Notes: generated by a model not told the origin, from the letters alone. DNA of 64,000 nucleotides from Curtobacterium sp. MCJR17_020 (GCF_003234365.2 NZ_CP126260.1:806001-870000); one strand, 5' to 3'. Positions 1-9,072 are shown, counted from the first letter of the stretch. Translations and numbers: made by a program.

Positions 1-153
1 CTGCCCGTGGACATCGACCTGAGCGCCGTCACGATGGCCGACGTCGAGCAGGAGAGCGGACGCGGCCTGGCGCTCGCGATCGCCGCCCTCGACCGGCTGG
101 AGCACCGGCACGAGCACGGACACAACGTCTGGACGCTGGTGTGCGACCGGTGA
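1..153 (+). CDS. C-terminal end of a HATPase_c anti-sigma-type regulator (5' truncated)
   Basis: The first 50 codons of the window are an open frame ending in TGA at 151-153. The peptide contains ESGRGLALAIAALD, which resembles the G2 box (GRGL) of HATPase_c proteins of the RsbW/anti-sigma family, followed by the usual short final strand (VWTLVCDR). Such proteins bind ATP and sequester a sigma factor or phosphorylate an anti-anti-sigma factor; the partner cannot be seen here. The stop overlaps the GTG start of the next gene (GTGA at 150-153), suggesting translational coupling. The N-terminal catalytic half lies outside the window, so the family call rests on one motif. Confidence 0.6.
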   Translation: MPVDIDLSAVTMADVEQESGRGLALAIAALDRLEHRHEHGHNVWTLVCDR

Positions 154-2654
154 GGCTGCTGGCGGCCCGCGTGGTCGCCGTCCTCGTCACGATCGCGACA
201 CTCCTGCTCGGCGGTGCACTGCCGGCGTCCGCGGTGACGGTGCACACGGCCGCGGCGACGGAGCCGGCGAGCGGGACGACCTGGTTCGGCCCGGACCTCG
301 ACTGGGGCGACGACTCCCCGGCGGGGTACGAGGGACGGCTCGGTGCGACGCCGTCGATGTACGGGGTGGAGATCGACTACCCGCTCGACCGCTCGGCCCG
401 GCGGGAGCTCCTCCGCGCGACGCGTGCCGCGGCGACGCAGGGCGCGGTCCTCGTCGTGAGCCTCGAGCCCGGGCAGTCGCTCCGTTCGCTCGACGCCGCC
501 GACGCCCGCGCCGCGAACACCGTGTTCCAGGAGATCCACGACCAGTACGACACCCAGGTGCTCGTGCGGTTCGCGCCGCAGATGAACGGCACGTGGGTGC
601 GCTGGGGGCAGCAGCCGACCCAGTTCGTGCAGGCGTTCCGGACGCTCGCGACCGCGGTGCACGGCGGCGACTCCGACGCGCGCATGGTGTGGTCGCCGTC
701 GTACGGCGCCGGGTACCCGTTCGGCGGGTCCGCGGGACGTCTGGCGGACCTCTCCGCGACCGACGTCGCGAAGCTCGACACCAACGGCGACGGCGAGCTG
801 ACCGCGGCCGACGACCCCTACGAGCCGTACTGGCCAGGCGACGCCTCGGTGGACTGGGTCGGCTTGTCGATGTACTACTTCGGCAAGGGCAAGTCGACCG
901 AAGCCGCCGGTCGTGACGTCCCCCTCACCCGCAACGACGTGCCGGAGCGCGGCGAGGTCGAGTCCCGGTTCGACGAGACGTGGGGCTACGAGCAGCAGCA
1001 GGCGGACAGCTTCTACGACCGCTTCGCCGTCGACGGTGACCGGTCGATGCTGCTCGACACCGGTGCGCTGTACGACCACACCCGCCGGGGCGATGCGGAG
1101 CTCCCGGTCAAGCAGGGCTGGTGGCGGCAGGTGATCACCTCGGTCCAGGACCGCCCGTTGATCCGGGGCGTGACCTTCCTCGAGACGAACCGCCGCGAGC
1201 CCGAGGCCGGCAACCGTGTCGCCGACTGGCGCGACACCGCGGTACCGGGGATCGCCGGTTCGTTCCGCACCGACCTCGAGCGCGGCGACCACTTCGCCTT
1301 CGGGCCCGTCACCGACCGCATCACCACGCAGCAGGGCAACGCCGCGACCGACCAGCAGTACGACACCGGCGGCGACCAGATGGCGTGGATCGTCTGGGTC
1401 GCCGTGGGCCTGGCGGTGGTGTTCCTGCTGAGCGGGCTGTTCGGGCGGTTGCTGCCGAGCTGGCGCTACCCCGACGACGGGAAACCCGGGCGCGACCTGC
1501 GGCTCGACCTGTTCCGCGGGTTCATCATCCTGGCGGTGGTGATCACCCACATCGAGATCGGCGGGCCGTACTCGTACCTCACGCTGCACGCGGTCGGTGC
1601 GATCACCGGCGCCGAGATGTTCGTGTTCCTGTCCGGCATGGTCCTCGGCATGACGTACCCGTTCGCCATCAAGAAGTTCGGCGAGTGGGCGGCCGCGATC
1701 GGGGCGTGGAAGCGTGCCCGCAAGCAGTACCTCGTCACGCTCGTGGTGATCGCGGTCGTCTTCGCGCTGAGCTTCGTCCCGTTCCTGAACACCGACGCGA
1801 TCACGACGTTCACCGACCGGGGGACCGGAACCGGCGGCGTCGGTGCCGAGGGCCGGGTGTACGACCTGTACCCGAACGCGATGCAGCTGCTCGGCTACCC
1901 GCCGCCGTGGTACGCCATCCGACAGTTCCTGCTGCTCGAGATGGGCCCGTGGCCGTTCAACATCATGGGCCTGTTCGTGGTGCTGAGCCTGTTCATCCCG
2001 CCGCTGCTCTGGCTGATCCGCCGCGGCTTCTGGTGGGTGGTGCTCGTCGTGAGCTGGGCGCTCTACGTGTTCCAGGCACTCAACCCGGAGTTCCGCCCGC
2101 TGAACTCGCAGTTCGAGGCGGTGTTCCCGCTGCTCACCTGGCAGGTCGTGTTCACCCACGGGCTCGTGCTCGGGTACTACCGACGGCAGATCATCGGCGC
2201 GCTCACCGGGTGGCTCGGCAAGGTCCTGGTCGGCATCGGTGTCGGCGGCTACGCGGCGTTCCTGGTGTACGTCTGGGCGGCGAACCACGCCGGCTTCACA
2301 CCGGTGCCGTTCCCGGCGTCGATGTACGAGGACCTGTACAACACGGCGTACCAGCGGGTGGACCTGCAGTGGGGCCGACTGGTCGACATCGCGTTCTTCG
2401 CGATCGTGTCGTACGCGATCCTGACGGTGTTCTGGAAACCGATCTCGGCGGCGATCGGGTGGCTCTGGATCCCGATCGGGCAGGCGAGCCTCTACGTCTT
2501 CGTGTGGCAGGTCTTCTTCGCGCTGGCGATCGCGTCGATCCCCGGCGTGCCGTGGGGCGACTTCTGGATCGGCTTCGTGGTGCACTCGGCGTTGATCCTG
2601 CTGGCCTGGTACATGGTCCGCAAGAAGTTCCTGTTCTCGGTCATCCCGCGCTGA
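150..2654 (+). CDS. GH26-like domain fused to OpgC-type membrane acyltransferase
   Basis: About 835 residues. An N-terminal signal or membrane segment (residues 5-30) precedes an extracytoplasmic domain (about 45-380) that reads like a GH26 beta-mannanase: a TIM-barrel strand with APQMNGTWVRWG, then VWSPSYGAG and VGLSMYYFGKG. A transmembrane helix near 415-440 leads into an OpgC domain (RLDLFRGFIILAVVITH, then about ten hydrophobic helices to the C terminus). OpgC proteins transfer succinyl-type groups to periplasmic or surface glucans. Where active GH26 enzymes have an acid/base Glu (HEMNG-like), this protein has Gln, so the hydrolase half may bind sugar rather than cut it. The start is GTG 150, overlapping the previous stop; GTG 141 is the alternative. 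No clear Shine-Dalgarno at either. Confidence 0.82.
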   Translation: MRLLAARVVAVLVTIATLLLGGALPASAVTVHTAAATEPASGTTWFGPDLDWGDDSPAGYEGRLGATPSMYGVEIDYPLDRSARRELLRATRAAATQGAVLVVSLEPGQSLRSLDAADARAANTVFQEIHDQYDTQVLVRFAPQMNGTWVRWGQQPTQFVQAFRTLATAVHGGDSDARMVWSPSYGAGYPFGGSAGRLADLSATDVAKLDTNGDGELTAADDPYEPYWPGDASVDWVGLSMYYFGKGKSTEAAGRDVPLTRNDVPERGEVESRFDETWGYEQQQADSFYDRFAVDGDRSMLLDTGALYDHTRRGDAELPVKQGWWRQVITSVQDRPLIRGVTFLETNRREPEAGNRVADWRDTAVPGIAGSFRTDLERGDHFAFGPVTDRITTQQGNAATDQQYDTGGDQMAWIVWVAVGLAVVFLLSGLFGRLLPSWRYPDDGKPGRDLRLDLFRGFIILAVVITHIEIGGPYSYLTLHAVGAITGAEMFVFLSGMVLGMTYPFAIKKFGEWAAAIGAWKRARKQYLVTLVVIAVVFALSFVPFLNTDAITTFTDRGTGTGGVGAEGRVYDLYPNAMQLLGYPPPWYAIRQFLLLEMGPWPFNIMGLFVVLSLFIPPLLWLIRRGFWWVVLVVSWALYVFQALNPEFRPLNSQFEAVFPLLTWQVVFTHGLVLGYYRRQIIGALTGWLGKVLVGIGVGGYAAFLVYVWAANHAGFTPVPFPASMYEDLYNTAYQRVDLQWGRLVDIAFFAIVSYAILTVFWKPISAAIGWLWIPIGQASLYVFVWQVFFALAIASIPGVPWGDFWIGFVVHSALILLAWYMVRKKFLFSVIPR

Positions 2655-2666
2655 CGCGCCGTGGGT

Positions 2667-3242
2667 TCAGTGCGGGACGACCGGGTGGTCCTGGTCGTGA
2701 CCGTCCCACAGGTCGCCGCACTCGACGGGCTCCGCGCCCGACGACGCGAGCCACGGGCCGGCGCCGTGCGCGGGGTCGCGGGACAGCGCGGCGACCAGCG
2801 CGGCGCGGTGCTGGGAGCCGACGACCACCGGGTGTCCCGGTACGCCGTGGTGGACCGCACGGCGGAGCGCCGTCGGGTGGTCGCCGTCGCCGATCACCCG
2901 CCGGACGGCCGACGCGGGCAGCCCCGGCAGGTCGACCAGGGAGACGCAGGCCGTCGCCGGACCGGTGACGGCCGCGAGCCCGACGGCGAGCGACGCGCCC
3001 GGCCCCGCTGCCCAGTCGTCCGCGACGACGATGGTGACCCCGTCCACGGCGGGCACGAGGGCCCGCGCCCGGTCGGCGGCGGCACCGAGGACGACGACGA
3101 CCTGGTCGCAGCCGCCGAGGAGGAGTGCGTCGACGCCGAGGTGCAGCCACGGGGTGCCGTCCGGCTCGGCGACCAGCGCCTTCGGCTGCCCCATCCGCGC
3201 CCCCGCACCGGCGGCGAGCAGCACGCCCACCACGTCGGTCAC
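2667..3242 (-). CDS. MobA/MocA-like molybdopterin nucleotidyltransferase
   Basis: A 191-residue protein with the nucleotidyltransferase signature VLLAAGAGARMGQPKAL at residues 7-24, followed by a TPWLHLGVDALL helix and an ASLAVGLAAV segment typical of MobA-like NTP transferases. MocA/MobA proteins attach CMP or GMP to molybdopterin, producing the dinucleotide cofactor that xanthine-dehydrogenase-family enzymes need. That role fits the Mo-hydroxylase genes at 4468-8060. The GTG start at 3242 overlaps the uricase stop by 4 bp (GTGA), so it is the second gene of the uricase operon. Whether it makes the cytosine or guanine dinucleotide cannot be decided by eye. It ends 13 bp from the convergent OpgC gene with no obvious hairpin between. 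Confidence 0.82.
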   Translation of the reverse strand: MTDVVGVLLAAGAGARMGQPKALVAEPDGTPWLHLGVDALLLGGCDQVVVVLGAAADRARALVPAVDGVTIVVADDWAAGPGASLAVGLAAVTGPATACVSLVDLPGLPASAVRRVIGDGDHPTALRRAVHHGVPGHPVVVGSQHRAALVAALSRDPAHGAGPWLASSGAEPVECGDLWDGHDQDHPVVPH

Positions 3243-4183
3243 ACGAACGCCGGCACCGACGTCCACGCAGCAGGGGCCTCCGCGACGCCGTCGCGCACGA
3301 CGGTGCCGGAGATGAGGCCGTAGGGCCGGTCGGCGGCGAAGAACACCTCGCCGGGGTTGTCCAGGCCGAACGGTGCGAGGTCGACCAGGAAGTGGTGCTT
3401 GTTCGGCATCGAGAACCGCACCTCGGCGATCTCCGGGAACGCCTCGATCGCCGAGCGGCCCATCGCGAACAGGGTCTGCTGCAGCGCCAGGGAGTGCAGC
3501 TCGGCGAACGTCGCGAGCATGCGGTCGAGGACGCCGGCGTACACGGCGTCGTAGTCGATGCCCGCCGCCACCGCCTCGGGTGTGTACCGCCAGCGGGCCG
3601 TCACCGAGGTCGCGAGGATCCGGTCGTCGGTCTCCGCGAGCGTCGTGTACCCGTCACGCGGGAACCCGTGGAACTCGCTGCCCGTCGACTTCAGGACCGT
3701 CAGGTCGGTGACCCCGGCGAGCACGTGCACGTCGTCGCCGTCGACCTGCACCACGGCCGTGCGGGTTCCGCGGCCGGCCCGGACGAACGAGTGGTCGTGC
3801 TCCCGGCCGTCGACGACGATCCGCTCCCACGTGTGCTGCTCGGCCGACAGGGTGGAGCCGTCGTACCAGTCGAAGGCGGTGCTGAAGTGCCGGCCGAGTC
3901 GCAGCAGGAACTCCTCCGGCGTCCCGACCCCGTGCTCCTTCGCGAAGGCGTAGACCGTGTTCTTCTGCGTGTCCGTCGCGACGACCTTCGCGTTGTCGCC
4001 CTCGGTGTACGAGTCGGCCAGCGCCGCGCCGCGCAACTGCGTCGTGACGGTCAGGTCCTCGATCTCGTGCCGGTCGGTGTCGCGCGTCACCCGGACGAGC
4101 CGGACCTCGGCCTTGCCGTACTGGTTCGCACCGAGGCGGACGGTCGTGGTGGTGGGGACTGGCTGGACGTCGGTGATCTCCAT
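3239..4183 (-). CDS. factor-independent urate oxidase (uricase)
   Basis: 314 residues, the normal length for cofactor-free uricase, which oxidises urate to 5-hydroxyisourate. Conserved elements are YGKAEVR with the catalytic Lys at residue 24, VTTQLRG, EGDNAKVVATDTQKNTVY with the partner Thr at about 70, EEFLLRLGRHF, and NKHHF with the catalytic His at about 263. These match the Lys-Thr-His triad described for uricases. The ATG at 4183 is chosen because upstream in-frame codons lack uricase similarity and because a promoter -10 lies just 7 bp before it, implying a leaderless mRNA. It is first in an operon with the MobA-like gene and diverges from the xanthine-dehydrogenase genes. GlnR-type boxes precede it. 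I see no hydroxyisourate hydrolase or OHCU decarboxylase gene in the window. Confidence 0.95.
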   Translation of the reverse strand: MEITDVQPVPTTTTVRLGANQYGKAEVRLVRVTRDTDRHEIEDLTVTTQLRGAALADSYTEGDNAKVVATDTQKNTVYAFAKEHGVGTPEEFLLRLGRHFSTAFDWYDGSTLSAEQHTWERIVVDGREHDHSFVRAGRGTRTAVVQVDGDDVHVLAGVTDLTVLKSTGSEFHGFPRDGYTTLAETDDRILATSVTARWRYTPEAVAAGIDYDAVYAGVLDRMLATFAELHSLALQQTLFAMGRSAIEAFPEIAEVRFSMPNKHHFLVDLAPFGLDNPGEVFFAADRPYGLISGTVVRDGVAEAPAAWTSVPAFV

Positions 4184-4190
4184 GGAGGCG

Positions 4191-4233
4191 ACGATGACAT
4201 CCGCGTGTTTCGGCGGTGGGTCGAACACGTCAC
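4191..4233 (-). promoter_or_regulatory. GlnR-box promoter of the uricase operon
   Basis: On the minus strand, GTGAC (4233-4229), GACCC (4222-4218) and GAAAC (4211-4207) repeat every 11 bp, the spacing of GlnR a/b boxes. Exactly 10 bp after GAAAC is the hexamer CATCGT (4196-4191), and 7 bp later the uricase ATG. The hexamer is a weak -10 and the middle box is poor, but the geometry equals that of four other promoters in this cluster. Confidence 0.6.
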
Positions 4234-4283
4234 GACCTCCGCCAGCGGCCACGGCCCGGTCGTGACGCAGCCGTCGAACGCCC

Positions 4284-4315
4284 GTAACCACACGGAAACA
4301 CCCGTTCCATAGCGT
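4284..4315 (+). promoter_or_regulatory. GlnR-box promoter of the xanthine dehydrogenase operon
   Basis: GTAAC (4284-4288), six bases, GAAAC (4295-4299), ten bases, then TAGCGT (4310-4315) as the -10. GTnAC-n6-GAAAC is the GlnR consensus known from Streptomyces and Mycobacterium. Transcription would start near 4322, leaving about 145 bases before the ATG at 4468. The rest of 4184-4467 holds only the divergent uricase promoter and a doubtful leader ORF. Confidence 0.7.
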
Positions 4316-4349
4316 TGCCGTCACGACGCACCCGATCGAGGAGGGACCC

Positions 4350-4538
4350 GTGGCGCACACATCCGCACCCCGGCGGTCCTCGGCGTGGAACCGCGGGATG
4401 ATCGCGCACGGACGACGGTCCGACGGCGCCACCGACACCCGTTCCCCCATCCCGATCGGACCCTGCAATGGACCTCGTCTCCGTCCGCACCGTGCGGACA
4501 CCGTCGCACCGCGACGACCTCTCCTTCGGCCCCGGTGA
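4350..4538 (+). other. possible leader ORF (62 codons), doubtful
   Basis: A GTG at 4350 follows a very good Shine-Dalgarno (GAGGAGGG, 5 bp spacing) and opens 62 codons that overlap the start of the FAD subunit at 4468 in another frame. The product is Arg/Pro/Ser-rich and resembles no family I know. It could be a leader peptide whose translation affects the downstream gene, which itself has only a poor ribosome site, or it could be a chance ORF in GC-rich DNA. Confidence 0.25.
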
Positions 4539-5286
4539 GCATCCCCTCGCCGGTGGCACCTGGCTGTACTCGGAGGAGCAGCCGGGTCTGACCGGGCTCG
4601 TCGACCTCACCGCACTGGGGTGGCGCGACACCGAGCGCAGCGCCGGAGGGCTCCGGATCGCCGCGACGTGCACGATCGCGTCGTTGCTGCGTGTGGCGCC
4701 CGAGGACGACTGGCGTGCCTGGCCGCTCGTCGACCGGTGCGCCAACGCGTTGCTAGCGTCGTTCAAGGTGTGGAACCAGGCGACGGTCGGCGGCAACGTC
4801 GCGGTCGCCCTGCCGGCGGGGGCGATCACCGCGCTGCTCGTGACGCTCGACGCGATCGCGGAGGTCTGGACCCCGGACGGCGGGGAGCGCCGGGTCCCGG
4901 TGGCGGACCTGGTCACCGGGCCGCGGACGACCGACCTCGCGCCGGGTGAGGTCATCCGGGCGTTCGACGTGCCACGTGCGGCCCTCGTGGCGCGCACCGG
5001 GTTCCGCCGGGTGTCCCTCAGCCCGCACGGCCGGACCGGCGCACTCGTCACGACGCGGTGGTCGGCGTCGGGATTCGCCCTCGTCGTGACCGGCGCGACC
5101 CCGCGGCCGCTCGTGCTCCGTCACCCCGGGGTCCCGACCGCCGCCGAGGTCGATGCACGGCTGGCGGCCCACGACGCCTGGTACGACGACCCGCACGGTT
5201 CCCCCGACTGGCGGCGCGCGGTGACCCGGCGGTTCGCGGCGGAGCTCGTCACCGAGGCGCTCGGGACGACGGGCGGTGCGGCATGA
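4468..5286 (+). CDS. FAD-binding subunit of xanthine dehydrogenase-type Mo-hydroxylase
   Basis: 272 residues of the CoxM/XdhB FAD-binding family. Features are GEHPLAGGTWLYSE near residue 27 (the first FAD-contacting Gly-rich loop), LRIAATCTIASLL, and NQATVGGNVAVALPAG near 108, the second FAD loop; the C-terminal CO_deh_flav_C-like part contains FRRVSLSPHGRTGALV. It would pass electrons from the Fe-S/Mo subunit to NAD+ or another acceptor. The ATG at 4468 has a weak ribosome site. The stop overlaps the next gene by ATGA at 5283-5286, so the subunits are probably made in stoichiometric amounts. The substrate (xanthine or another purine) is inferred from the adjacent uricase. Confidence 0.88.
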   Translation: MDLVSVRTVRTPSHRDDLSFGPGEHPLAGGTWLYSEEQPGLTGLVDLTALGWRDTERSAGGLRIAATCTIASLLRVAPEDDWRAWPLVDRCANALLASFKVWNQATVGGNVAVALPAGAITALLVTLDAIAEVWTPDGGERRVPVADLVTGPRTTDLAPGEVIRAFDVPRAALVARTGFRRVSLSPHGRTGALVTTRWSASGFALVVTGATPRPLVLRHPGVPTAAEVDARLAAHDAWYDDPHGSPDWRRAVTRRFAAELVTEALGTTGGAA

Positions 5287-8060
5287 GGTTCGAGGTCGAC
5301 GGCGCGACGGTGGACGCCGAACCGCAGCCCGGTCAGGTCCTCCGCACCCTGCTCCGCGAGCACGGGGTGACGTCGGTGAAGAAGGGCTGCGACGCGGGCG
5401 ACTGCGGTGCGTGCTCGGTGCTCGTCGACGGTGTGCCCGTCCACTCCTGCATCACGCCGGCGCACCGGATGGCGGGGCGTGCCGTCACCACGGCGGCCGG
5501 GCTCGGCACGCCCGAGGACCCGCACCCCGTGCAGCGCGCGTTCGCCGAGGCCCCGGGCTTCCAGTGCGGCTTCTGCACCACCGGGTACGTCGTCACGGCT
5601 TCCACGCTCGACGAGGACGCGCTGGCCGACCGGCACCGCGCGTTGAAGGGCAACCTCTGCCGGTGCACCGGGTACCGGGCGATCGAGGACGCCCTGGACG
5701 GGGTCGCGAACACGGCGTGCGCGGCGGCCGGTCAGGCGATCGGCACGTCGGTCGCCGCTCCCGCCGCGATGGCGATCGTGACCGGACGCGAGGAGTACAC
5801 GCTCGACGTGCGGCGGACCGAGGGTCTGCTGCACCTCGCGGTCCTCGGCAGCCCGCACCCGCACGCCCGCATCGTGTCGATCGACACGGCGGAGGCCGAA
5901 GCCCTCCCGGGCGTGCACGCCGTCCTCACACACCACGACGACCCCGGCGTGTTGTTCTCCACCGGTCGGCACGAGTCCCGCCTGGACGACCCGGACGACA
6001 CCCGGGTGCTCGACCGGGTGCTCCGTTTCCGTGGGCAGCGCGTGGCCGCAGTGGTCGCGGACGACGTCCGGATCGCCGAGCAGGCCTGCGCCCTCGTGCG
6101 GGTGCGCTACGAGGTGCTGCCCAGCGTGCACGATCCGGACGCGGCCCGTGCTGCCGGTGCTCCGCTCCTGCACGCCGACAAGACGACCCAGGAGCACCGG
6201 ATCGCCGAGCCGGGCCGCAACGTGGTCGCCGCCCTGCACGGTGAGACGGGCGACGTCGACGGAGCCCTGGCGGCTTCCGCGGCCACCGTCGAGGGCACCT
6301 GGACCACGGGCCGCGTCTCGCACGCCGCGCTCGAGACCCACGCGACCCGCGGGTCCGTCGACCGGGACGGGCGACTCGTGCTCCGGACCGCGACGCAGGT
6401 CCCGTTCCTGGTGCGGGACGAGATCGCGCACGTGTTCGGCCTCGACCCGACCCGAGTCCGTGTCATCGCGAAGCGCGTCGGCGGTGGGTTCGGCGGGAAG
6501 CAGGAGTTGCTGACCGAGGACCTGGTCACCCTCGCGGTGCTGCGGACCGGCCGCGCGGTGCAGTACGAGTTCAGTCGGCGTGACGAGTTCACGATCGCCC
6601 CGACCCGGCACCCGATGCGCGTGCGGGTCCGGCTCGGTGCCGACGCCGAGGGGCACCTGACGGCACTGCACGTCGACCAGACCATGGACACCGGCGCGTA
6701 CGGCAACCACGGGATCGGTGTCATGTTCCACTCCGTCAGCGAGTCCGTCGCCGTCTACCGGTGCCCGTCGAAGCGCGTGGACGCGGAGTCCGTGTACACG
6801 AACAACCTGCCGTCCGGGGCGTTCCGCGGGTACGGACTCGGCCAGGTCGTGTTCGCGATCGAGTCCGCCATGGACGAGCTCGCCCGGGAACTCGGCATCG
6901 ACCCGCTCGACCTGCGGCGGCGGAACGTCGTGGTCCCCGGGGACCCCCTCGTGGTCACGGACCCGGACGAGCAGGACGACCTGCGCTGGGAGGGCAGTTA
7001 CGGACTCGACCAGTGCATCGACCTGGTGGAGGACGCCCTCCGCGCACCGGTGCCCGAGGTCCCACGCATGGACGGTCCGCCGCTGGACGACTCGGGCGAC
7101 TGGGCGTTCGGCACCGGGGTCGCCCTCGCGGCGATCGCGACGATGCCGCCGCGCGGGCACCACGCGCACGTGTCGGTCGAGGCCACGGCGGAGGGCCGGT
7201 ACCGAATCGGCGTCGGCACGGCCGAGTTCGGCAACGGGACGACGACGGTGCACACGCAGCTCGTCGCCACCGCCCTCGGCACCACCACGGACCGGGTCGA
7301 CGTGCACCAGTCGGACACCGACGCAGCCCGGCACGACACCGGGGCGTTCGGGTCCGCCGGGGTCGTGGTCGCCGGCAAGGCGCTGTACGCCGCGGCGCAG
7401 GCACTGCGGGAGGACATGACCGGGCGCGCCCTCGGGATCGTGGCCGCCCGGACACCCCGGACCGCGTCGGGGCCGCTCGGGCCGGCGGTCTCGGTCGGGC
7501 CGGACGGCGTCCGCGTCGGGGAGGAGCTCGTCGGGCACGCCGAGCTGCTCGCCGACGGCCCGCTCATCGCGCACGGCAGCCACGACGGCACGCCACGGTC
7601 GCTCGCGTTCACCGTGCACGGCGCCCGGGTGGCGGTGCACCGGCCGACGGGTGAGGTCCGCGTGCTGCACAGCGTGCAGGCGGTGGACGCCGGCACCGTC
7701 CTGAACCCGGAACAGCTCCGCGGCCAGGTGGAGGGCGGCGCCGCGCAGGCGATCGGCTCGGCGCTGTACGAGGAGGTCGTGCTGGACGAGACCGGTCGGG
7801 TGACGACCGACGCGTTCCGGGCGTACCGGGTGCCGAAGATCTCCGACGTGCCCCGCACCGAGGTGCGCTTCGCCGACACGCACGACCCGCTCGGCCCCCT
7901 CGGCGCGAAGTCGATGAGCGAGGCGCCGTACAACCCGGTCGCGCCAGCCGTCGCGAACGCGGTGCGCGACGCCGTCGGCGTGCGCCCCCACCGGCTGCCG
8001 ATGACGCGCGACCGGGTCTGGGCGATGCTCCAGGACGCGACCGATGCCGGGGGTGCGTGA
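5283..8060 (+). CDS. fused 2Fe-2S / molybdopterin subunit of xanthine dehydrogenase-type enzyme
   Basis: 925 residues. Residues 1-150 are the CoxS-like module with both iron-sulfur clusters: Cys 36, 41, 44 and 56 (GCDAGDCGACSVLVDG and HSC) and Cys 95, 98, 126 and 128 (QCGFC, CRCTGY). Residues from about 150 onward form the Mo-binding large subunit, with VGGGFGGKQE near 400, SGAFRGYG near 510 and a C-terminal GAKSMSEAPYNP whose Glu matches the general-base Glu of this family. Most bacterial xanthine dehydrogenases have either three separate subunits or XdhA (Fe-S/FAD) plus XdhB (Mo); here Fe-S and Mo modules are joined and FAD is separate. The gene is coupled to its neighbours at both ends. 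Confidence 0.93.
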   Translation: MRFEVDGATVDAEPQPGQVLRTLLREHGVTSVKKGCDAGDCGACSVLVDGVPVHSCITPAHRMAGRAVTTAAGLGTPEDPHPVQRAFAEAPGFQCGFCTTGYVVTASTLDEDALADRHRALKGNLCRCTGYRAIEDALDGVANTACAAAGQAIGTSVAAPAAMAIVTGREEYTLDVRRTEGLLHLAVLGSPHPHARIVSIDTAEAEALPGVHAVLTHHDDPGVLFSTGRHESRLDDPDDTRVLDRVLRFRGQRVAAVVADDVRIAEQACALVRVRYEVLPSVHDPDAARAAGAPLLHADKTTQEHRIAEPGRNVVAALHGETGDVDGALAASAATVEGTWTTGRVSHAALETHATRGSVDRDGRLVLRTATQVPFLVRDEIAHVFGLDPTRVRVIAKRVGGGFGGKQELLTEDLVTLAVLRTGRAVQYEFSRRDEFTIAPTRHPMRVRVRLGADAEGHLTALHVDQTMDTGAYGNHGIGVMFHSVSESVAVYRCPSKRVDAESVYTNNLPSGAFRGYGLGQVVFAIESAMDELARELGIDPLDLRRRNVVVPGDPLVVTDPDEQDDLRWEGSYGLDQCIDLVEDALRAPVPEVPRMDGPPLDDSGDWAFGTGVALAAIATMPPRGHHAHVSVEATAEGRYRIGVGTAEFGNGTTTVHTQLVATALGTTTDRVDVHQSDTDAARHDTGAFGSAGVVVAGKALYAAAQALREDMTGRALGIVAARTPRTASGPLGPAVSVGPDGVRVGEELVGHAELLADGPLIAHGSHDGTPRSLAFTVHGARVAVHRPTGEVRVLHSVQAVDAGTVLNPEQLRGQVEGGAAQAIGSALYEEVVLDETGRVTTDAFRAYRVPKISDVPRTEVRFADTHDPLGPLGAKSMSEAPYNPVAPAVANAVRDAVGVRPHRLPMTRDRVWAMLQDATDAGGA

Positions 8061-9052
8061 TGTTCGAACTGGCACCGCGCCTCCTGGCCGCCCTCGACGC
8101 GGGTGACCCCGTGGTCGTCGCGACGGCCGTCGCGATGACGGGCAGCGCGCCGACCGGCGTCGGCTCGTCGATGGCCGTCCTGCCCGGCGGCCAGGTCGTC
8201 GGCACCATCTCCGGCGGGTGCGTCGAGGGGGCGCTGTTCGACACTGCGGAGCAGGTCCTCGAGACCGGCGAGGCGGTGCTCGAACGCTTCGGGTTCGACG
8301 ACGACCCGGACGACGTCGACGCGATGTGGGCACCGGCGCTCCGCTGCGGCGGTCGAGTCGAGGTCCTGGTCCGTCGCGTCCGTCCCGAGGACGTCGACGT
8401 CGTGGACGCACTCCGGCGCGCGGCGTCCGGGGTGCCGACGTCGCTCGGCCTCTCGCTCGACCCGGCGACGCTCGGCGCGGTCGTGCACGTCCCCGACGGC
8501 TGCGGCGGCCGGCTCTTCGTCGAGCGGGCCGACGTCCGGCCGCGGTGCATCGTGGTGGGCGCGGTCGAGTTCGCCGTGGCCCTCACGAACGCGGCCGCGG
8601 TGCTCGGCTACGCCGTGACGGTCGTCGACCCGCGGCCGGTGTTCCTGACCGACGAGCGCTTCCCGGCCGCCGACGAACGCATCGTGGGCTGGCCGACGCG
8701 TGTGGTCGAGGCGTTGCCGGTGGACGCGACCACCGCCGTCGTGGTGCTCTCGCACGACGACCGGTTCGACGCCGCCGTGGTCGACTCGGCGCTCCGTCGG
8801 GGTGCCGGGTACGTCGGGGCGATGGGCTCCCGCACGACGAACGCCCGCCGGATGGCGGAGCTGCGCGCGCTGGGGACTCCGGACACTGACCGGCTGCGTT
8901 CCCCGATCGGGCTCGACATCGGTGCGACGACGCCGGCCGAGATGGCGGTCGCGATCATGGCGGAGGTGATCGCGGTCCGGACCGGCGCCGGTGGCGGGGC
9001 ACTCGTCGACGGTGCCGGTCCCATCCACCGCCGGGCGGTGTCCACGAGCTGA
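8060..9052 (+). CDS. xdhC: XdhC/CoxI family Mo-cofactor sulfuration/insertion protein
   Basis: 330 residues. The N-terminal XdhC_CoxI domain has VAMTGSAPTGVGSSMAVLPGG and GTISGGCVEGAL, and the C-terminal Rossmann part has CIVVGAVEFAVALT, VTVVDPRPVF, VVVLSHDDRFD and YVGAMGSRTT. XdhC binds the molybdenum cofactor, promotes its sulfuration and inserts it into the Mo-hydroxylase. It starts at ATG 8060 (or GTG 8057) overlapping the preceding stop, so it is the last gene of the three-gene operon. The usual GxGxxA loop reads GAVEFA, a small deviation. It is convergent with the amidohydrolase at 9073; no hairpin is evident in the 20-bp gap. Confidence 0.92.
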   Translation: MFELAPRLLAALDAGDPVVVATAVAMTGSAPTGVGSSMAVLPGGQVVGTISGGCVEGALFDTAEQVLETGEAVLERFGFDDDPDDVDAMWAPALRCGGRVEVLVRRVRPEDVDVVDALRRAASGVPTSLGLSLDPATLGAVVHVPDGCGGRLFVERADVRPRCIVVGAVEFAVALTNAAAVLGYAVTVVDPRPVFLTDERFPAADERIVGWPTRVVEALPVDATTAVVVLSHDDRFDAAVVDSALRRGAGYVGAMGSRTTNARRMAELRALGTPDTDRLRSPIGLDIGATTPAEMAVAIMAEVIAVRTGAGGGALVDGAGPIHRRAVSTS

Positions 9053-9072
9053 GCCGGTGGCGCGTGATCCGG

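Noticed and set aside
4284..4299. sigma-54 or NtrC-type site
   Set aside because: The boxes lack GG-n10-GC spacing and the organism type does not use sigma-54; the GlnR reading fits better.
5121..8411. 1096-codon open frame on the minus strand
   Set aside because: Opposite to the Fe-S/Mo hydroxylase gene, composition is Arg/His/Val-rich with no domain; shadow frame.
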